Positions 16,879 through 25,658 of a stretch of DNA of 64,000 nt are shown in pieces. The notes beneath the pieces were generated by a model. That model was not told the DNA's origin, searched no databases, and saw only the letters and a program-made list of their open reading frames with translations. The stretch's first letter is position 1; each line of letters opens with the position of its first letter. The DNA comes from Lysobacter sp. Root916 (lineage in GTDB: Bacteria; Pseudomonadota; Gammaproteobacteria; Xanthomonadales; Xanthomonadaceae). Position numbers and translations under genes: made by a program. The stretch spans positions 120,385-184,384 of the forward strand of contig NZ_LMJF01000011.1 in assembly GCF_001429785.1 (NCBI RefSeq), given 5' to 3'.

Positions 16879-19740
16879 ATGAGCGTGCGCAAGGCCCGCC
16901 CCGCCGCGCGTTGGCGCGGTTGGAGGCACGCAGCGGCGCTGTCGGTCTGCGTCCTGCTGTCGGCCTGCGCCGAGCCGCCGCGCACGGTGGTCATCATCGG
17001 CGGGGCGGCCAGCGAAGGGCCGGGCAAGCACGATTATCCGCAAGGCGTACGCAAGCTGCAGGCGCTGATCGAGGCCTCGCCGGACGCGCGCGCCGCGCTG
17101 CGCGTGGTCGCCTATCCGGACGGTTGGCCGCAGGACCCGCATGCGCTGGACGGCGCCGACACCGTGGTCTGGTACTTCGACGGTTTGGATCGTCATCCGT
17201 TGCGCCATCCGCAACGGCGCCGCCGCTTCCAGGCGCTGATGCAACGCGGCGTCGGCCTGGTCGCCTTGCACCAGTCCTCGACGGTGCCGGTGGGCGAGGA
17301 CCTGGGCCTGGCGCGTTGGTTGGGCGGAGCCCGCGAGGGCATGTTCGACCGCAGCACCGAGTGGGCGCAGTTGCTGCCGGCCGATGCAGGCGCGTCGCTG
17401 AGCCGCGGCGTGGCCGCGTTCGCTTATCGCGACGAGTTCTATCCCACGTTCCGGTTCGCGGCGGCCGGCGGCAAGCGCCTGCCGGTGCTCAAGACCACGC
17501 TGCATCCGCAGTTTCGTGCGGGGCGCCCTGTGATCGCCGATCGCGCCGAGGACGTGACCGTGGCCTGGGCGTTCGAGCGCGACGGCGGCGGTCGCGGTTT
17601 CGTCTACAGCGGCGCGCATTACCTCAGCGCACTGGATCGGCCGCAGCTGGCGACGCTGTTGCTCAATGCGATCGCGTGGTCGGCCGGCGCGCAGATCCCG
17701 CGCGATGGGCTGCGGGCGGCCGGCTTGCCGGCCGACGATAAGCCGCCCGAGGCGGTCGCCGCCGCGAGTCCGCAGCGTGCGACGTTCCATGTCGACGCGG
17801 CGCGCTCCGGCTGGCGCAGCGACGAAGCCGTGCTGACGCCTCAGAACGTCGACGAAACGCGATTCGGCGAAGTCTGGCAATCGCTGCCGCTGGACGGCGT
17901 GGACGGCCAGCCCGCGCGCCTGTACGCCTCGCCGTTGTATCTGGACCGCCTCATCCTGACCCAGGGGCCGCTGCGCGGAGAGGTCTTCCCGGTGGTGATC
18001 GCGGCCAGCAATAGCGGTTACGTCTACGCCATCGCCGCGGCCCAACGCGGCGATATCGCCGCCGGCCGGATTCTGTGGCGCACGCGTCTGGGCGCGCCCT
18101 GCCATCTGCAGCCGGCGCCGCTGGACGGCGTCGCCACCGGCATCCTGAGCACGCCGGTGATCGACGCAAAGCGCGGGCGCTTGTACGTAACCCATTGCGA
18201 TCCCGCCGCGCGCTGGCAGGCGTATGCGCTGGATATCGGCAGCGGCGCGGTGCAACCCGGCTGGCCGGTGCGACTGGACGAAGAACGCTTCAACGCCGTG
18301 AACGCGAATGCCGGTCCGCGGCGCCTGCCGCCGAGGCGTCGCCACGATTTCCGCGTGCAGCGCGGCGCCTTGAACCTGTCGCCCGATGGCGGGCAGCTGT
18401 ACGTGGCGTTCGGCGAGAGCGAGACCGGTTGGCTGGTGGCGGTGGATACGCGACGCGCCGAAGTCAGCAGCGCGTTCGCGGCGGTGGCGATGCCGCACCG
18501 CGGCAGCGGCGGCATCTGGGGCGCGGGCGGGCCCGCGGTGGATCTCGAAGGTCGGGTGTACGTGGTCACCGGCAGCGGCTTCGAGGGCTATCAGGACAGT
18601 GCCCACGACTGGACCCAGTCGGTGCTGCAGCTGACGCCGCCGGGAGAGAAGCACGGGTTCGCGCTCAGCGGTACGTATACGCCGTTCAATTACTGCCAAA
18701 GCGCGAAGATGGATATCGACCTAGGCTCCGGCGGCGCCATCCTGCTGCCGGAAGCGAGCTCCGGCGATCGACGGCGCCTGCTCGCGGTGGGCGGCAAGCA
18801 GGGCAATGTCTATCTGCTCGATCGCGATCGCATGCCGGGTCGCCTGGACCGGCGCCCGCCTTGTTCGGACGATGCCTCCAGCGACGCGTCCCTGTTGCCG
18901 CCGCAGCGCCAACCGCAGTTCGGCGCGCGCGGGCCCTTGAACGTGTTCGGTCCCTATTCGGAACGCGACGCCGCCCTGGACCTGGCGCGTTCGCGTTCGC
19001 TGCCGGCGAGCTTCCGCGATCCGCACGGCACGGACTATCTGTTCGTCACCGGCAACAGCAAGCGCGCGCCGGGTTCGGCCGACAGTGTGCCGCCTTCGCT
19101 GGTGCGTCTGCGGGTGGTGCGTCGCAAGGGCCTGGCCCCGTTCCTGGAAGTAGACCGACGCCAGACCTCGCTGGTGCTGGGCAACCCGGGCTCGCCCGTG
19201 GTCACCAGCCGGGGGCCGCAGCACGCGATCGTCTGGGTGCTGGACGAGAATGCGCCGCGCTCGGCCTTGCTGAGCGGCGCCGACGCGCCGCGCCCGGTGC
19301 TGTATGCCTTGGAGGCCGATAGCCTGCGCCTGCTATGGCGCAGCGCGCCGGGCGAGCTGTACACCAGCGGCAAATACAACGAGCCGGCGTTCGGCGGCGG
19401 CCAGGTGTTCGTCGGCACCGACCGCATCCAGGCCTTCGGTTTGGGTGGGCGCCGCATAAGTCGGCCGCCACCCGTGCCGCCCACGGTCGCGACCGTGGTG
19501 CCGCCCGCGCCCTCGAACGCGTTGGCGGGTGCGGCCGTCGACGAAATCTACCGCCAACGCTGCGCGGCCTGTCACGACCACGCCGTGGGCAACATCCCGC
19601 CGCGCGATGTAATCGCCCGTCATCCGCGCGAGCGCATCGTCCATGCCCTGAGCGAAGGCGCGATGCGCCCGCAAGCGGCGGGCCTCAGCGCGGAACAGAT
19701 CGCACAGCTGGCGGACTACCTGCGGCGCGGCCGCAGGTAG
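16879..19740 (+). CDS. Lipoprotein fusing ThuA-like, PQQ-propeller and cytochrome c domains
   Basis: A 953-residue lipoprotein: the lipobox LLSAC puts the modified cysteine at residue 30. Residues about 35-285 form a ThuA-like (glutamine-amidotransferase-like fold) domain, ending in the typical GFVYSGAHYL...LLNAIAW segment. Residues about 300-850 are a quinoprotein-like beta-propeller of repeated blades. Residues about 880-950 are a small cytochrome c domain with haem motif C895-A-A-C898-H899. This suggests a periplasmic electron-transferring sugar or alcohol dehydrogenase-like protein, but no canonical PQQ-binding residues are obvious and the substrate is unknown. The start at 16879 is preceded by GGGAGAGG; an alternative TTG 15 bases earlier is less likely. 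Confidence 0.85.
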   Translation: MSVRKARPAARWRGWRHAAALSVCVLLSACAEPPRTVVIIGGAASEGPGKHDYPQGVRKLQALIEASPDARAALRVVAYPDGWPQDPHALDGADTVVWYFDGLDRHPLRHPQRRRRFQALMQRGVGLVALHQSSTVPVGEDLGLARWLGGAREGMFDRSTEWAQLLPADAGASLSRGVAAFAYRDEFYPTFRFAAAGGKRLPVLKTTLHPQFRAGRPVIADRAEDVTVAWAFERDGGGRGFVYSGAHYLSALDRPQLATLLLNAIAWSAGAQIPRDGLRAAGLPADDKPPEAVAAASPQRATFHVDAARSGWRSDEAVLTPQNVDETRFGEVWQSLPLDGVDGQPARLYASPLYLDRLILTQGPLRGEVFPVVIAASNSGYVYAIAAAQRGDIAAGRILWRTRLGAPCHLQPAPLDGVATGILSTPVIDAKRGRLYVTHCDPAARWQAYALDIGSGAVQPGWPVRLDEERFNAVNANAGPRRLPPRRRHDFRVQRGALNLSPDGGQLYVAFGESETGWLVAVDTRRAEVSSAFAAVAMPHRGSGGIWGAGGPAVDLEGRVYVVTGSGFEGYQDSAHDWTQSVLQLTPPGEKHGFALSGTYTPFNYCQSAKMDIDLGSGGAILLPEASSGDRRRLLAVGGKQGNVYLLDRDRMPGRLDRRPPCSDDASSDASLLPPQRQPQFGARGPLNVFGPYSERDAALDLARSRSLPASFRDPHGTDYLFVTGNSKRAPGSADSVPPSLVRLRVVRRKGLAPFLEVDRRQTSLVLGNPGSPVVTSRGPQHAIVWVLDENAPRSALLSGADAPRPVLYALEADSLRLLWRSAPGELYTSGKYNEPAFGGGQVFVGTDRIQAFGLGGRRISRPPPVPPTVATVVPPAPSNALAGAAVDEIYRQRCAACHDHAVGNIPPRDVIARHPRERIVHALSEGAMRPQAAGLSAEQIAQLADYLRRGRR

Positions 19741-19761
19741 GCGCCCTGCGCCGCGCACGCT

Positions 19762-20298
19762 TCAGCCGGCGCCGGTGGCGAGATAGTGCGCGACCACGCG
19801 CTGGAACCGGTCGTGGTCCATCTGCAGGCTGTTGGTGTACACGACCACCGGGGTGGACACCGTGGAGTGCGTGGACAGCATGCGCTGGTAGAGCCGGTGA
19901 TCGCGGTGCGCGGCCAGGAAACGATCCGCATCCTTCAGCAGCACCTTGTAGCCGTTCAAGGACGGCGTGGTGAAGTCGGTATAGCGCTCGATACCGGCGA
20001 TGTCGTTCCAGCGGATCTTGATATCGCCGCTCAGGTCCAGCCCTTCCGGACCGGCCCTCAAAGGGCTGCCGCCGCGCAGCTTCGCCATGCCGAGCAAGCC
20101 CAGGCCCAGGAACAGCAGGGCGCCCAGCACCGTCATGGGATAGAAGATGGCGGGATTTCGCAGCATCGCCTTCAGGCTGTTCGGGTCGGGTCCGCGGTAG
20201 GCCATGTAGGCAGCCGCCAGGCCCAGCGCGAACAGGAACAGCGAGGAGATCAGGACCTTGCCTTTGTGGATGTCGGCCGAAAACGTAGGGGTATTCAC
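19762..20298 (-). CDS. STM3941-like membrane protein
   Basis: A 178-residue protein with two membrane segments near residues 15-36 and 52-74 and a cytoplasmic C-terminal domain of about 95 residues resembling the STM3941 family (IKIRWNDIAGIERYTDF, then VVVYTNSLQMDHDRFQRVVAHYL). The start is a GTG at 20298 with GAGG 8 bases upstream; the longer frame upstream is arginine-rich and not family-like. It is convergent with the ThuA/PQQ gene (21 bases apart) and 183 bases downstream of the DUF2894 gene on the same strand. Function unknown. Confidence 0.78.
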   Translation of the reverse strand: MNTPTFSADIHKGKVLISSLFLFALGLAAAYMAYRGPDPNSLKAMLRNPAIFYPMTVLGALLFLGLGLLGMAKLRGGSPLRAGPEGLDLSGDIKIRWNDIAGIERYTDFTTPSLNGYKVLLKDADRFLAAHRDHRLYQRMLSTHSTVSTPVVVYTNSLQMDHDRFQRVVAHYLATGAG

Positions 20299-20481
20299 GT
20301 GTCGCCTCGAAGTCTGTTTCGTGGCCCGGCGCGATCGCGCACAGGGGTCCTTGCAACGCAGGCGTCGCAGTCGCGCCGGCGGCTCCCGGCGCGATGCAGC
20401 GACGGGTTGCGGTCGATCTTCGCGCAGGTGCGCTTGCGTCGGCAACAGGCACGATGCTGTCCGCCGCCGTGCGCTCTGATG

Positions 20482-21123
20482 CTACTCGCGGCGCTTGCGC
20501 GGTTTGCTGCGCGTGCGCGGCTTGCCGCTTTCGCGCGGCGGCGGATCCTGCGCTGCCAGCACGCCGCTGCCGTTCATCTGCTCCAGCCACGACAAGGCGT
20601 CGGCGTAGGCCAGGAACTGCTGCAGGTAGCCGGGCGAGAGTTCGCGCATCAGGCTGAGCGAGCGATGCACCAGGCGGCTGGAGTTGAGCGGGCCGGCATG
20701 GCTGGAGGATTGTTCCAGCGAGCGCCGCACCTGGCTGTCGGTGCGCACATTCGCCCACAGCGTGCGGAAGTCGCCGAGCAGGGCGAGTTCCGGCAGCGGG
20801 GTGCCCTGGGCCGCGCGTTCTTCCGCCGCGCCGCCATTGCGGGAGTCGCCGCGACGGGCGAGTTCGTCGGCCAAGGCGCCTAGCGGCCCGCGCTCGCGCT
20901 CCAGGTCGGCGCTGGCGGATTCGCTGCGCGCGAGCCGGCGTGCGTAGGCGTCGATCAGGTCGGCGAGTTTGCTATCCAGCACGCGTCGCGCCTCGCCGTC
21001 GTAGTCGGACGCGCGCCGGCGCAGCGCGGTCATGTAGTGGAAGGCGAGGGGATCGACGCGATCGGCGCCCCGCTCGCGCCAGGCGTCGAGGATGGCGGGG
21101 TAGGGCGAGGGTTTACTTCGCAT
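20482..21123 (-). CDS. DUF2894 protein, last gene of the motor-like operon
   Basis: A 213-residue cytoplasmic protein of the DUF2894 family, recognised by YPAILDAWRERGADRVDPLAFHY and the following EARRVLDSKLADLIDAY. It is helical, without membrane segment, and ends in a very basic tail (PRTRSKPRKRRE). Its ATG lies inside the end of the OmpA-like gene (11-base overlap), so translation is coupled. The family travels with DUF3348, DUF802 and OmpA genes in Xanthomonadaceae and related proteobacteria; a cytoplasmic partner role for the membrane complex is inferred. No enzymatic motif seen. Confidence 0.87.
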   Translation of the reverse strand: MRSKPSPYPAILDAWRERGADRVDPLAFHYMTALRRRASDYDGEARRVLDSKLADLIDAYARRLARSESASADLERERGPLGALADELARRGDSRNGGAAEERAAQGTPLPELALLGDFRTLWANVRTDSQVRRSLEQSSSHAGPLNSSRLVHRSLSLMRELSPGYLQQFLAYADALSWLEQMNGSGVLAAQDPPPRESGKPRTRSKPRKRRE

Positions 21124-21775
21124 CGGAGGACGCGCGCGTGCGCTGCAGACGCGGCACCGGCGCCATTTCCACGCGCCGGTTGTTGGCGCGGCCGGCCGCG
21201 CTGGTGTTGGCGCTGACCGGCTGCTCGGCGCCGAAGGCGGCAGCGAAGACCGCGGACGAGGGCACGCCTTCGGCGATCAGGGCGCGGGTCACGGTAAGCG
21301 CGCGCTGCGCCGACAGTTCCCAATTGTCGGCGAACTCGGGATTGGCGTCGCTGACCTGGCGGTCGTCGGTGTAGCCGCTCACCATCAGGGCTTCGTCGCG
21401 CTCGCGCAGGTAGGCGGCGAGCGGGCGCGCGATGCTCTTGAGCAGCTCGCGTCCCTCGGGCTGCAACTGGTCCGAGTTCAGGGCGAACAGCACGCTGCCG
21501 CGGATGCCGATGCGCCCGTCGGCCAGGGTGATCCGGCCCGCCGCCAGGGGCACGGCCAAGGCGCGCTCCAGGGTCTGGCGGCGCTGGGTTTCCAGCTTGC
21601 GTTGCGCGATTTCCTGGTTGAGCTTGACCTCCAGCTGCAGCTGCACGGCGATCACGCCGACCAGGATCAGCACGAAGGCGCCGAGCAGGATCGACATCAG
21701 GTCGCCGAACGCGGCCCACACCGGCACCGAGGCGTCGGCGTCGCCATCGACCTCGCTGCTGAAATCCGCGCTCAT
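21113..21775 (-). CDS. MotB/ZorB-like OmpA-domain protein
   Basis: A 220-residue membrane protein: one N-terminal transmembrane helix at about residues 22-46, a short coiled region at 50-75 and an OmpA/MotB peptidoglycan-binding domain at about 85-205 (VLFALNSDQLQPEGRELL, VSGYTDDRQV, ELSAQRALTVTRAL, AANNRRVE-like end). The helix begins AAFGDLMSILLGAFV, with Asp25 in the position of the proton-carrying aspartate of MotB and ZorB. The start overlaps the end of the DUF802 gene by 4 bases (ATGA), as expected for a stator pair. Together with DUF802 it forms a probable ion-driven stator anchored to the cell wall. Confidence 0.88.
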   Translation of the reverse strand: MSADFSSEVDGDADASVPVWAAFGDLMSILLGAFVLILVGVIAVQLQLEVKLNQEIAQRKLETQRRQTLERALAVPLAAGRITLADGRIGIRGSVLFALNSDQLQPEGRELLKSIARPLAAYLRERDEALMVSGYTDDRQVSDANPEFADNWELSAQRALTVTRALIAEGVPSSAVFAAAFGAEQPVSANTSAAGRANNRRVEMAPVPRLQRTRASSDAK

Positions 21776-23868
21776 GCCGCCGCGGCGCCGTTGGCCGCGC
21801 GTCGGTCGGACAGCTGCTGCATGTCCTCGACGATCTGCTTCTGTGCCAGCAGGCTCAGGTCGACGACTTCGCGCGCCTGGGCGACGTAGTAGGCCAGCTG
21901 TTCGTCGCTGCGCGCGAGCGAGCGCTGCAGCGCGTCTTCGATGCCTTGCAGGCGCTCGCTGAGCTGGCCGTTGGCCTCGCCGAAGACGCGCGCGGCGGCG
22001 CCGAAGGCTTCGCCCAGGCTGGCCACTTCGACTGCGCCTACGCTGACCTGGTCGGCGACCGCGCCGAGCTTGCCGGTCTCGGATTCGATATGGCCCATGA
22101 AGCGCGTGCCGACCCGGTCCAACAGGTCCGCCGAGGTCGAGACCAGCGCGTCGATGGCGGCGCGCTGTTCGGTGGACGCGTGGTTCACGGCCGCCAGCAG
22201 GGTGTCCAGCGTCGCCATCAGCTGGGTGCGTTCTTCCAGCACCGCGGTATCGCGGGCCATGCTCTCGGACAGGTTCTGGCGCAGTTCGCCGATCACTTCG
22301 GCGGCGGCCTTGGGCGCTTCCGAGGCGGTATCCACCAGTCGCGAAATCTCGGCGATGGTCTGGCTGGCGTGCGCCTGGCCGCGTGTGCCGATCTCGTCGG
22401 CGGTGCGGGCCAGGGTGTCGCAGATCTCGCGCTGGCGTTGCGCGGTGTCGGCGCTGGCCTGTGCCCAATCCTCGCGCAAGGCGGCGCTCATCGACGCCAG
22501 CGATTCGGTCCAGGCGCTCAGGCGTTGCTGGTCCTGCGCCGCCAGCGCGGTCTTCAGCTCGCCGTGCGATGCATCCACCGCGCGCAGCAGCGCGGCCGAG
22601 TGCTGTTCGAAGGTGGCGGCCGCCGCGCTCAGCGCGTCCTGGTTCTGCGTCGCCAGGCCGGCGTTGAGGTCCTGTTGCTGCGACAGCGCCTGGGTCCAGG
22701 CCTGTGCGACCTGATCGGCGGTCGCGTCCAAACGCGTGGACACGCCGTCCACCAACGCGAGCGAGCGCTGCTCGAAGCCGGCGCCGAATTGATCCAGCGC
22801 GCCGCGCAGATCGCCGGTGAGGGCTTCGTGGGTCTGCTGCTGCTGAGCCAGCGATCGGTTCCAGATCTCGGCGATGTTGCCGGTGGTGGTTTCCAGGCCG
22901 CTGGACCAACCCTGCAGCTGCCGCTCCACGGCGAGGCCGACGCTGTCGCGCAGCGCGGCGGTCTCGCGCGCCATCGCCGCCATCGTGGTCTGCATCACCG
23001 GCTGCAAGGCCTCGCTGGCCACGCGCACGCTGTCGGAGACGCTGTGCTGCAGGGACTGCTCGACCGAGGCCGCCAGTTGCGTGAACACCGCCTGGGTCTG
23101 GGCGTGGAAGGCTTGCTGTTGGGCGAGCTGGCGTTCGTTCGCGCTCAGGCTGTGCTGCTCGATGGTCGCCATCATGGTCTGCAGGCGATCGATCAGGGTC
23201 GGCATCAGATCGGTCTGACGCTGCAGCAGACGCAGGCTCTCCTCGCGCCGATGCGCCTGCGAGTACGCATGCAGGTCGGTGGCGATCTTCGCGTCCAGCG
23301 TTTGCACCGCGCGCAGGCGTTCGCGCCGGCGCAGCGCCGACAGCAGACCCAGCATCGCCGAGGTCGCCACGCCCGCGATCGAGGTGCCGAAGGCGAAGCC
23401 CAGCCCCTGCACGGGCGCGGCCAGCGAGTCGCGGATCGCCTGCAGGTCGGTCGCGGTTTCCAGCGCCATGCCGGTGCCGCGCAGCATCGCCATCATGCCC
23501 AGCAAGGTACCCAGCATGCCCAGCAGCACCAGCAAGCCGACCAGATAAGGCGTGAGCGCCGGGCCCGGCAGCGGCAGGCGCTGGCCTTCGACGCGCTGAC
23601 GCACCGCATTGCGCAGCGATGGATCCAACTGGCCGAGCCAGCTGTCCAGGCTGGAAGGTGGCGTGGACAGCTCGCCCAGGCTGCGTTCCAGCGTGGCCGT
23701 GGCCTGCCGGTAGCGCAGCAGTTCCAGCGCGCCGGCGAGGTAGCCGGCGGCGATCAACGCGGTGACCGCCAGCCCCAGCGGGTTCGAACCCAGATAACCG
23801 GCGCCGATCCAGCACACCGCCACCAGGCCGAGCGAGAACACAACGAAATCAAGCGAATGTCTGTACAT
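21772..23868 (-). CDS. DUF802 MotA/ZorA-like protein with long coiled tail
   Basis: A 698-residue protein. Four membrane helices at about residues 8-25, 31-50, 108-128 and 152-178 carry the MotA/TolQ/ZorA-type segments LVLLGMLGTLLGMMAML and GLGFAFGTSIAGVATSAML. From about residue 185 on the protein is a very long alanine/glutamine-rich helical tail with internal DUF802 repeats (each containing a W-TQ/E-SL-like core). Length and layout are close to ZorA of the Zorya defence system (about 700 residues with a long cytoplasmic tail). The start at 23868 (MYRHSLDF) has AGGGA 9 bases upstream; it overlaps the end of the DUF3348 gene by 20 bases. Partner of the OmpA-like gene downstream. Confidence 0.86.
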   Translation of the reverse strand: MYRHSLDFVVFSLGLVAVCWIGAGYLGSNPLGLAVTALIAAGYLAGALELLRYRQATATLERSLGELSTPPSSLDSWLGQLDPSLRNAVRQRVEGQRLPLPGPALTPYLVGLLVLLGMLGTLLGMMAMLRGTGMALETATDLQAIRDSLAAPVQGLGFAFGTSIAGVATSAMLGLLSALRRRERLRAVQTLDAKIATDLHAYSQAHRREESLRLLQRQTDLMPTLIDRLQTMMATIEQHSLSANERQLAQQQAFHAQTQAVFTQLAASVEQSLQHSVSDSVRVASEALQPVMQTTMAAMARETAALRDSVGLAVERQLQGWSSGLETTTGNIAEIWNRSLAQQQQTHEALTGDLRGALDQFGAGFEQRSLALVDGVSTRLDATADQVAQAWTQALSQQQDLNAGLATQNQDALSAAAATFEQHSAALLRAVDASHGELKTALAAQDQQRLSAWTESLASMSAALREDWAQASADTAQRQREICDTLARTADEIGTRGQAHASQTIAEISRLVDTASEAPKAAAEVIGELRQNLSESMARDTAVLEERTQLMATLDTLLAAVNHASTEQRAAIDALVSTSADLLDRVGTRFMGHIESETGKLGAVADQVSVGAVEVASLGEAFGAAARVFGEANGQLSERLQGIEDALQRSLARSDEQLAYYVAQAREVVDLSLLAQKQIVEDMQQLSDRRAANGAAAA

Positions 23869-24595
23869 GACGTCCCTGGGGGTGGGGGCGAAGCGCTGCA
23901 AGCAGGCCTTCCAGCGGGAGAAAACGGACATCCAGTTCGGCCAGCAGCACGCCCTGCATGTCCCTGCGAAAACCATCCAGCCAAGCATCGGACGCCGCCA
24001 TCGGCGCCTCGATCCGGGCCTGTTGCGCGGCCAGGCGCGAACGCTCGAAGTGCTCGCCGAGCAGGCCGGGCACCGCGGCCAGCAAGGCCTGTTCGCGCGG
24101 GCTCAGCACCGCTTCCATCAGCGCGTCCAGGTCGGCGAGCCGGCTCAGTTGCGCCGAGCGCGCGCCGAGCAGGTCGCGCAGGCGCCCGCGCCAACGCCCG
24201 GTCGCGGTCAGCATCGCCCGCTGCGTGGACAGGTAGTGCTGGCGGAACACCGCGTAGTCGGGCTCGGCCTCGGGCGTGTCCGCGGCCTGCGGTCCGGTTG
24301 CGCACAGCTGCAGGCAGCCGGCGATCGCGCTGGTCAGCGAGGCGCGCGTGGCGGCGTAGGCGGCCTCTTCGACCGCGTCGAACGCGGGCCCGCCCGTGCC
24401 CGCCATTGGTGTGGCGGCATCCAGCACCCGCGACAACGCGACCGCGCGGGTCCAGTCGATCCAGTCGCTCAATCGGTCCGACAGCGATGCGGGAGGAGGG
24501 GGTACGTCGACGTCCGTGAGGCGAGCGAGCAGGCGAATGAACGTCGGGCCACGGACCAGTGTCCGTTGTAGAGCTTCCAAAGATCGATTGGCCAA
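23849..24595 (-). CDS. DUF3348 protein, first gene of the motor-like operon
   Basis: A 248-residue cytoplasmic protein of the DUF3348 family, recognised by GPTFIRLLARLTDVDVPPPP, LSDWIDWTRAVALSRVLD and YAVFRQHYLSTQRAM. It is helical and lacks membrane segments or catalytic motifs. The start appears to be a TTG at 24595 with no Shine-Dalgarno sequence, so initiation is uncertain. It precedes and overlaps the DUF802 gene. In Xanthomonadaceae this family is regularly the head of the DUF3348-DUF802-OmpA-DUF2894 operon. Role unknown; assembly or gating of the membrane complex is a guess. Confidence 0.85.
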   Translation of the reverse strand: MANRSLEALQRTLVRGPTFIRLLARLTDVDVPPPPASLSDRLSDWIDWTRAVALSRVLDAATPMAGTGGPAFDAVEEAAYAATRASLTSAIAGCLQLCATGPQAADTPEAEPDYAVFRQHYLSTQRAMLTATGRWRGRLRDLLGARSAQLSRLADLDALMEAVLSPREQALLAAVPGLLGEHFERSRLAAQQARIEAPMAASDAWLDGFRRDMQGVLLAELDVRFLPLEGLLAALRPHPQGRHVQTFA

Positions 24596-24649
24596 AAAAC
24601 GACCAGTTTACAGGGTGCGGGGGGATGCCGGGCGCCGACGCTGGGCCGC

Positions 24650-24667
24650 GCCCGGGCCGGCCCGGGC
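24650..24667 (-). terminator. GC palindrome after the LysR gene at 24705
   Basis: A perfect 18-base palindrome with GCCCGGGCC arms lies 38 bases after the LysR stop and before the DUF3348 operon. No T run follows. It may end the LysR transcript. Confidence 0.4.
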
Positions 24668-24704
24668 ATGCGGGCGGGGCCTGCCTGCCGGTCTAAACGG
24701 CCGT

Positions 24705-25604
24705 TCAGCTGGCCTGGGCGGCGGCGTAATGGGCGCGCATGAACTCGGTGTAGGCCCGCACCTTCGGCGCCAGCTGCCTGGCATGTGGATAGATTGCGTA
24801 GTAATGGCGCTGGCCGGCATGCAGCTGCGGCAGGATCCGCAGCAGGCGGCCGGCCGCCAGGTCCTCGCGTACGGTCAGGCGGGTGAACGCGGCGATGCCC
24901 AGTCCGGCGATCGCGGCCGCATGCAGGGCCAGGATCGAGTCCAGGCGCAGGCGCTCGCCGCATTCGACCGTGGTTTCGGCGCCGCCAGGCGAAGTCAGCC
25001 GCAGGCTAGGGCCATCGCCGGCATAGGCCATCAGCGCGTGCCCCGACAGATCGTCGACGCCGCGCGGCAGGCCGCGCTGGGCGACGTAGCGCGGGGCGGC
25101 CACCAGCACGCGCTCGGACACCGCCAGCTCGCGCGCGACCAGGGCGCTGTCCCGCAGCGGGCCGGCGATGCGAATGGCCAGATCGAAACCGCCCTTGACC
25201 AGATCGACGATGCGGTCGTCGCAGGACAGGTCCAGGTCGATGCGCGGATGGCGCTGCATGAATGCCGGCAGCCATTGCGCGAGTTCCAGCGCGCCCACCG
25301 CGTGCGGCAGGCTCAGCCGCAACAGGCCGGAGGGTTGCTCGGGGTCCGCGCTCAGGCGCTGCTGCGCGGCGTCCATCCGGTCGAGGATATCGACGCAGTC
25401 GCGGTAGTACCGCGCGCCGGCCTCGGTGGTGGTGAAGTTGCGGCTGTTGCGATTGAGCAGACGCACGCCCAGGTGGGTTTCCAATTGCCGCAGCAGGCGC
25501 GACACCGAGGTATGGCTGGTGCCCAGGCGCTCGGCGGCCTGGGTGAAGCTACCCGACTCGATGATGCTGCGGTAGGCGCGCATGGCGGACAGCTGATCCA
25601 TCAT
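24705..25604 (-). CDS. LysR-type transcriptional regulator
   Basis: A 299-residue LysR regulator of normal length: winged helix at residues about 3-62 (YRSIIESGSFTQAAERLGTS then HTSVSRLLRQLE) and a substrate-binding domain at about 90-295. The sequence style matches the large DmlR/YafC-like group that controls adjacent metabolic genes. It lies 54 bases downstream of the isochorismatase-like gene on the same strand, so the two may share a transcript rather than being divergent. Target and effector are unknown. The start MMDQLSAM fits the family; the second Met is equally possible. Confidence 0.92.
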   Translation of the reverse strand: MMDQLSAMRAYRSIIESGSFTQAAERLGTSHTSVSRLLRQLETHLGVRLLNRNSRNFTTTEAGARYYRDCVDILDRMDAAQQRLSADPEQPSGLLRLSLPHAVGALELAQWLPAFMQRHPRIDLDLSCDDRIVDLVKGGFDLAIRIAGPLRDSALVARELAVSERVLVAAPRYVAQRGLPRGVDDLSGHALMAYAGDGPSLRLTSPGGAETTVECGERLRLDSILALHAAAIAGLGIAAFTRLTVREDLAAGRLLRILPQLHAGQRHYYAIYPHARQLAPKVRAYTEFMRAHYAAAQAS

Positions 25605-25658
25605 CCCACTCCGGCGGACGGCACCCGCGACGTACGGATGCCGCGTGCGCGCAGGGTA

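Noticed and set aside
16711-18699. 662-residue minus-strand frame opposite the ThuA/PQQ gene
   Set aside because: Shadow frame; it also covers the blaI promoter region.
21946-24519. 857-residue plus-strand frame opposite the DUF802 and DUF3348 genes
   Set aside because: Shadow of the minus-strand operon, with G/R/H-rich low-complexity sequence.
20482-24595. Calling the four-gene operon a Zorya defence system
   Set aside because: ZorC, ZorD and ZorE are absent and the partner genes are DUF3348 and DUF2894; only the stator-like pair resembles Zorya.
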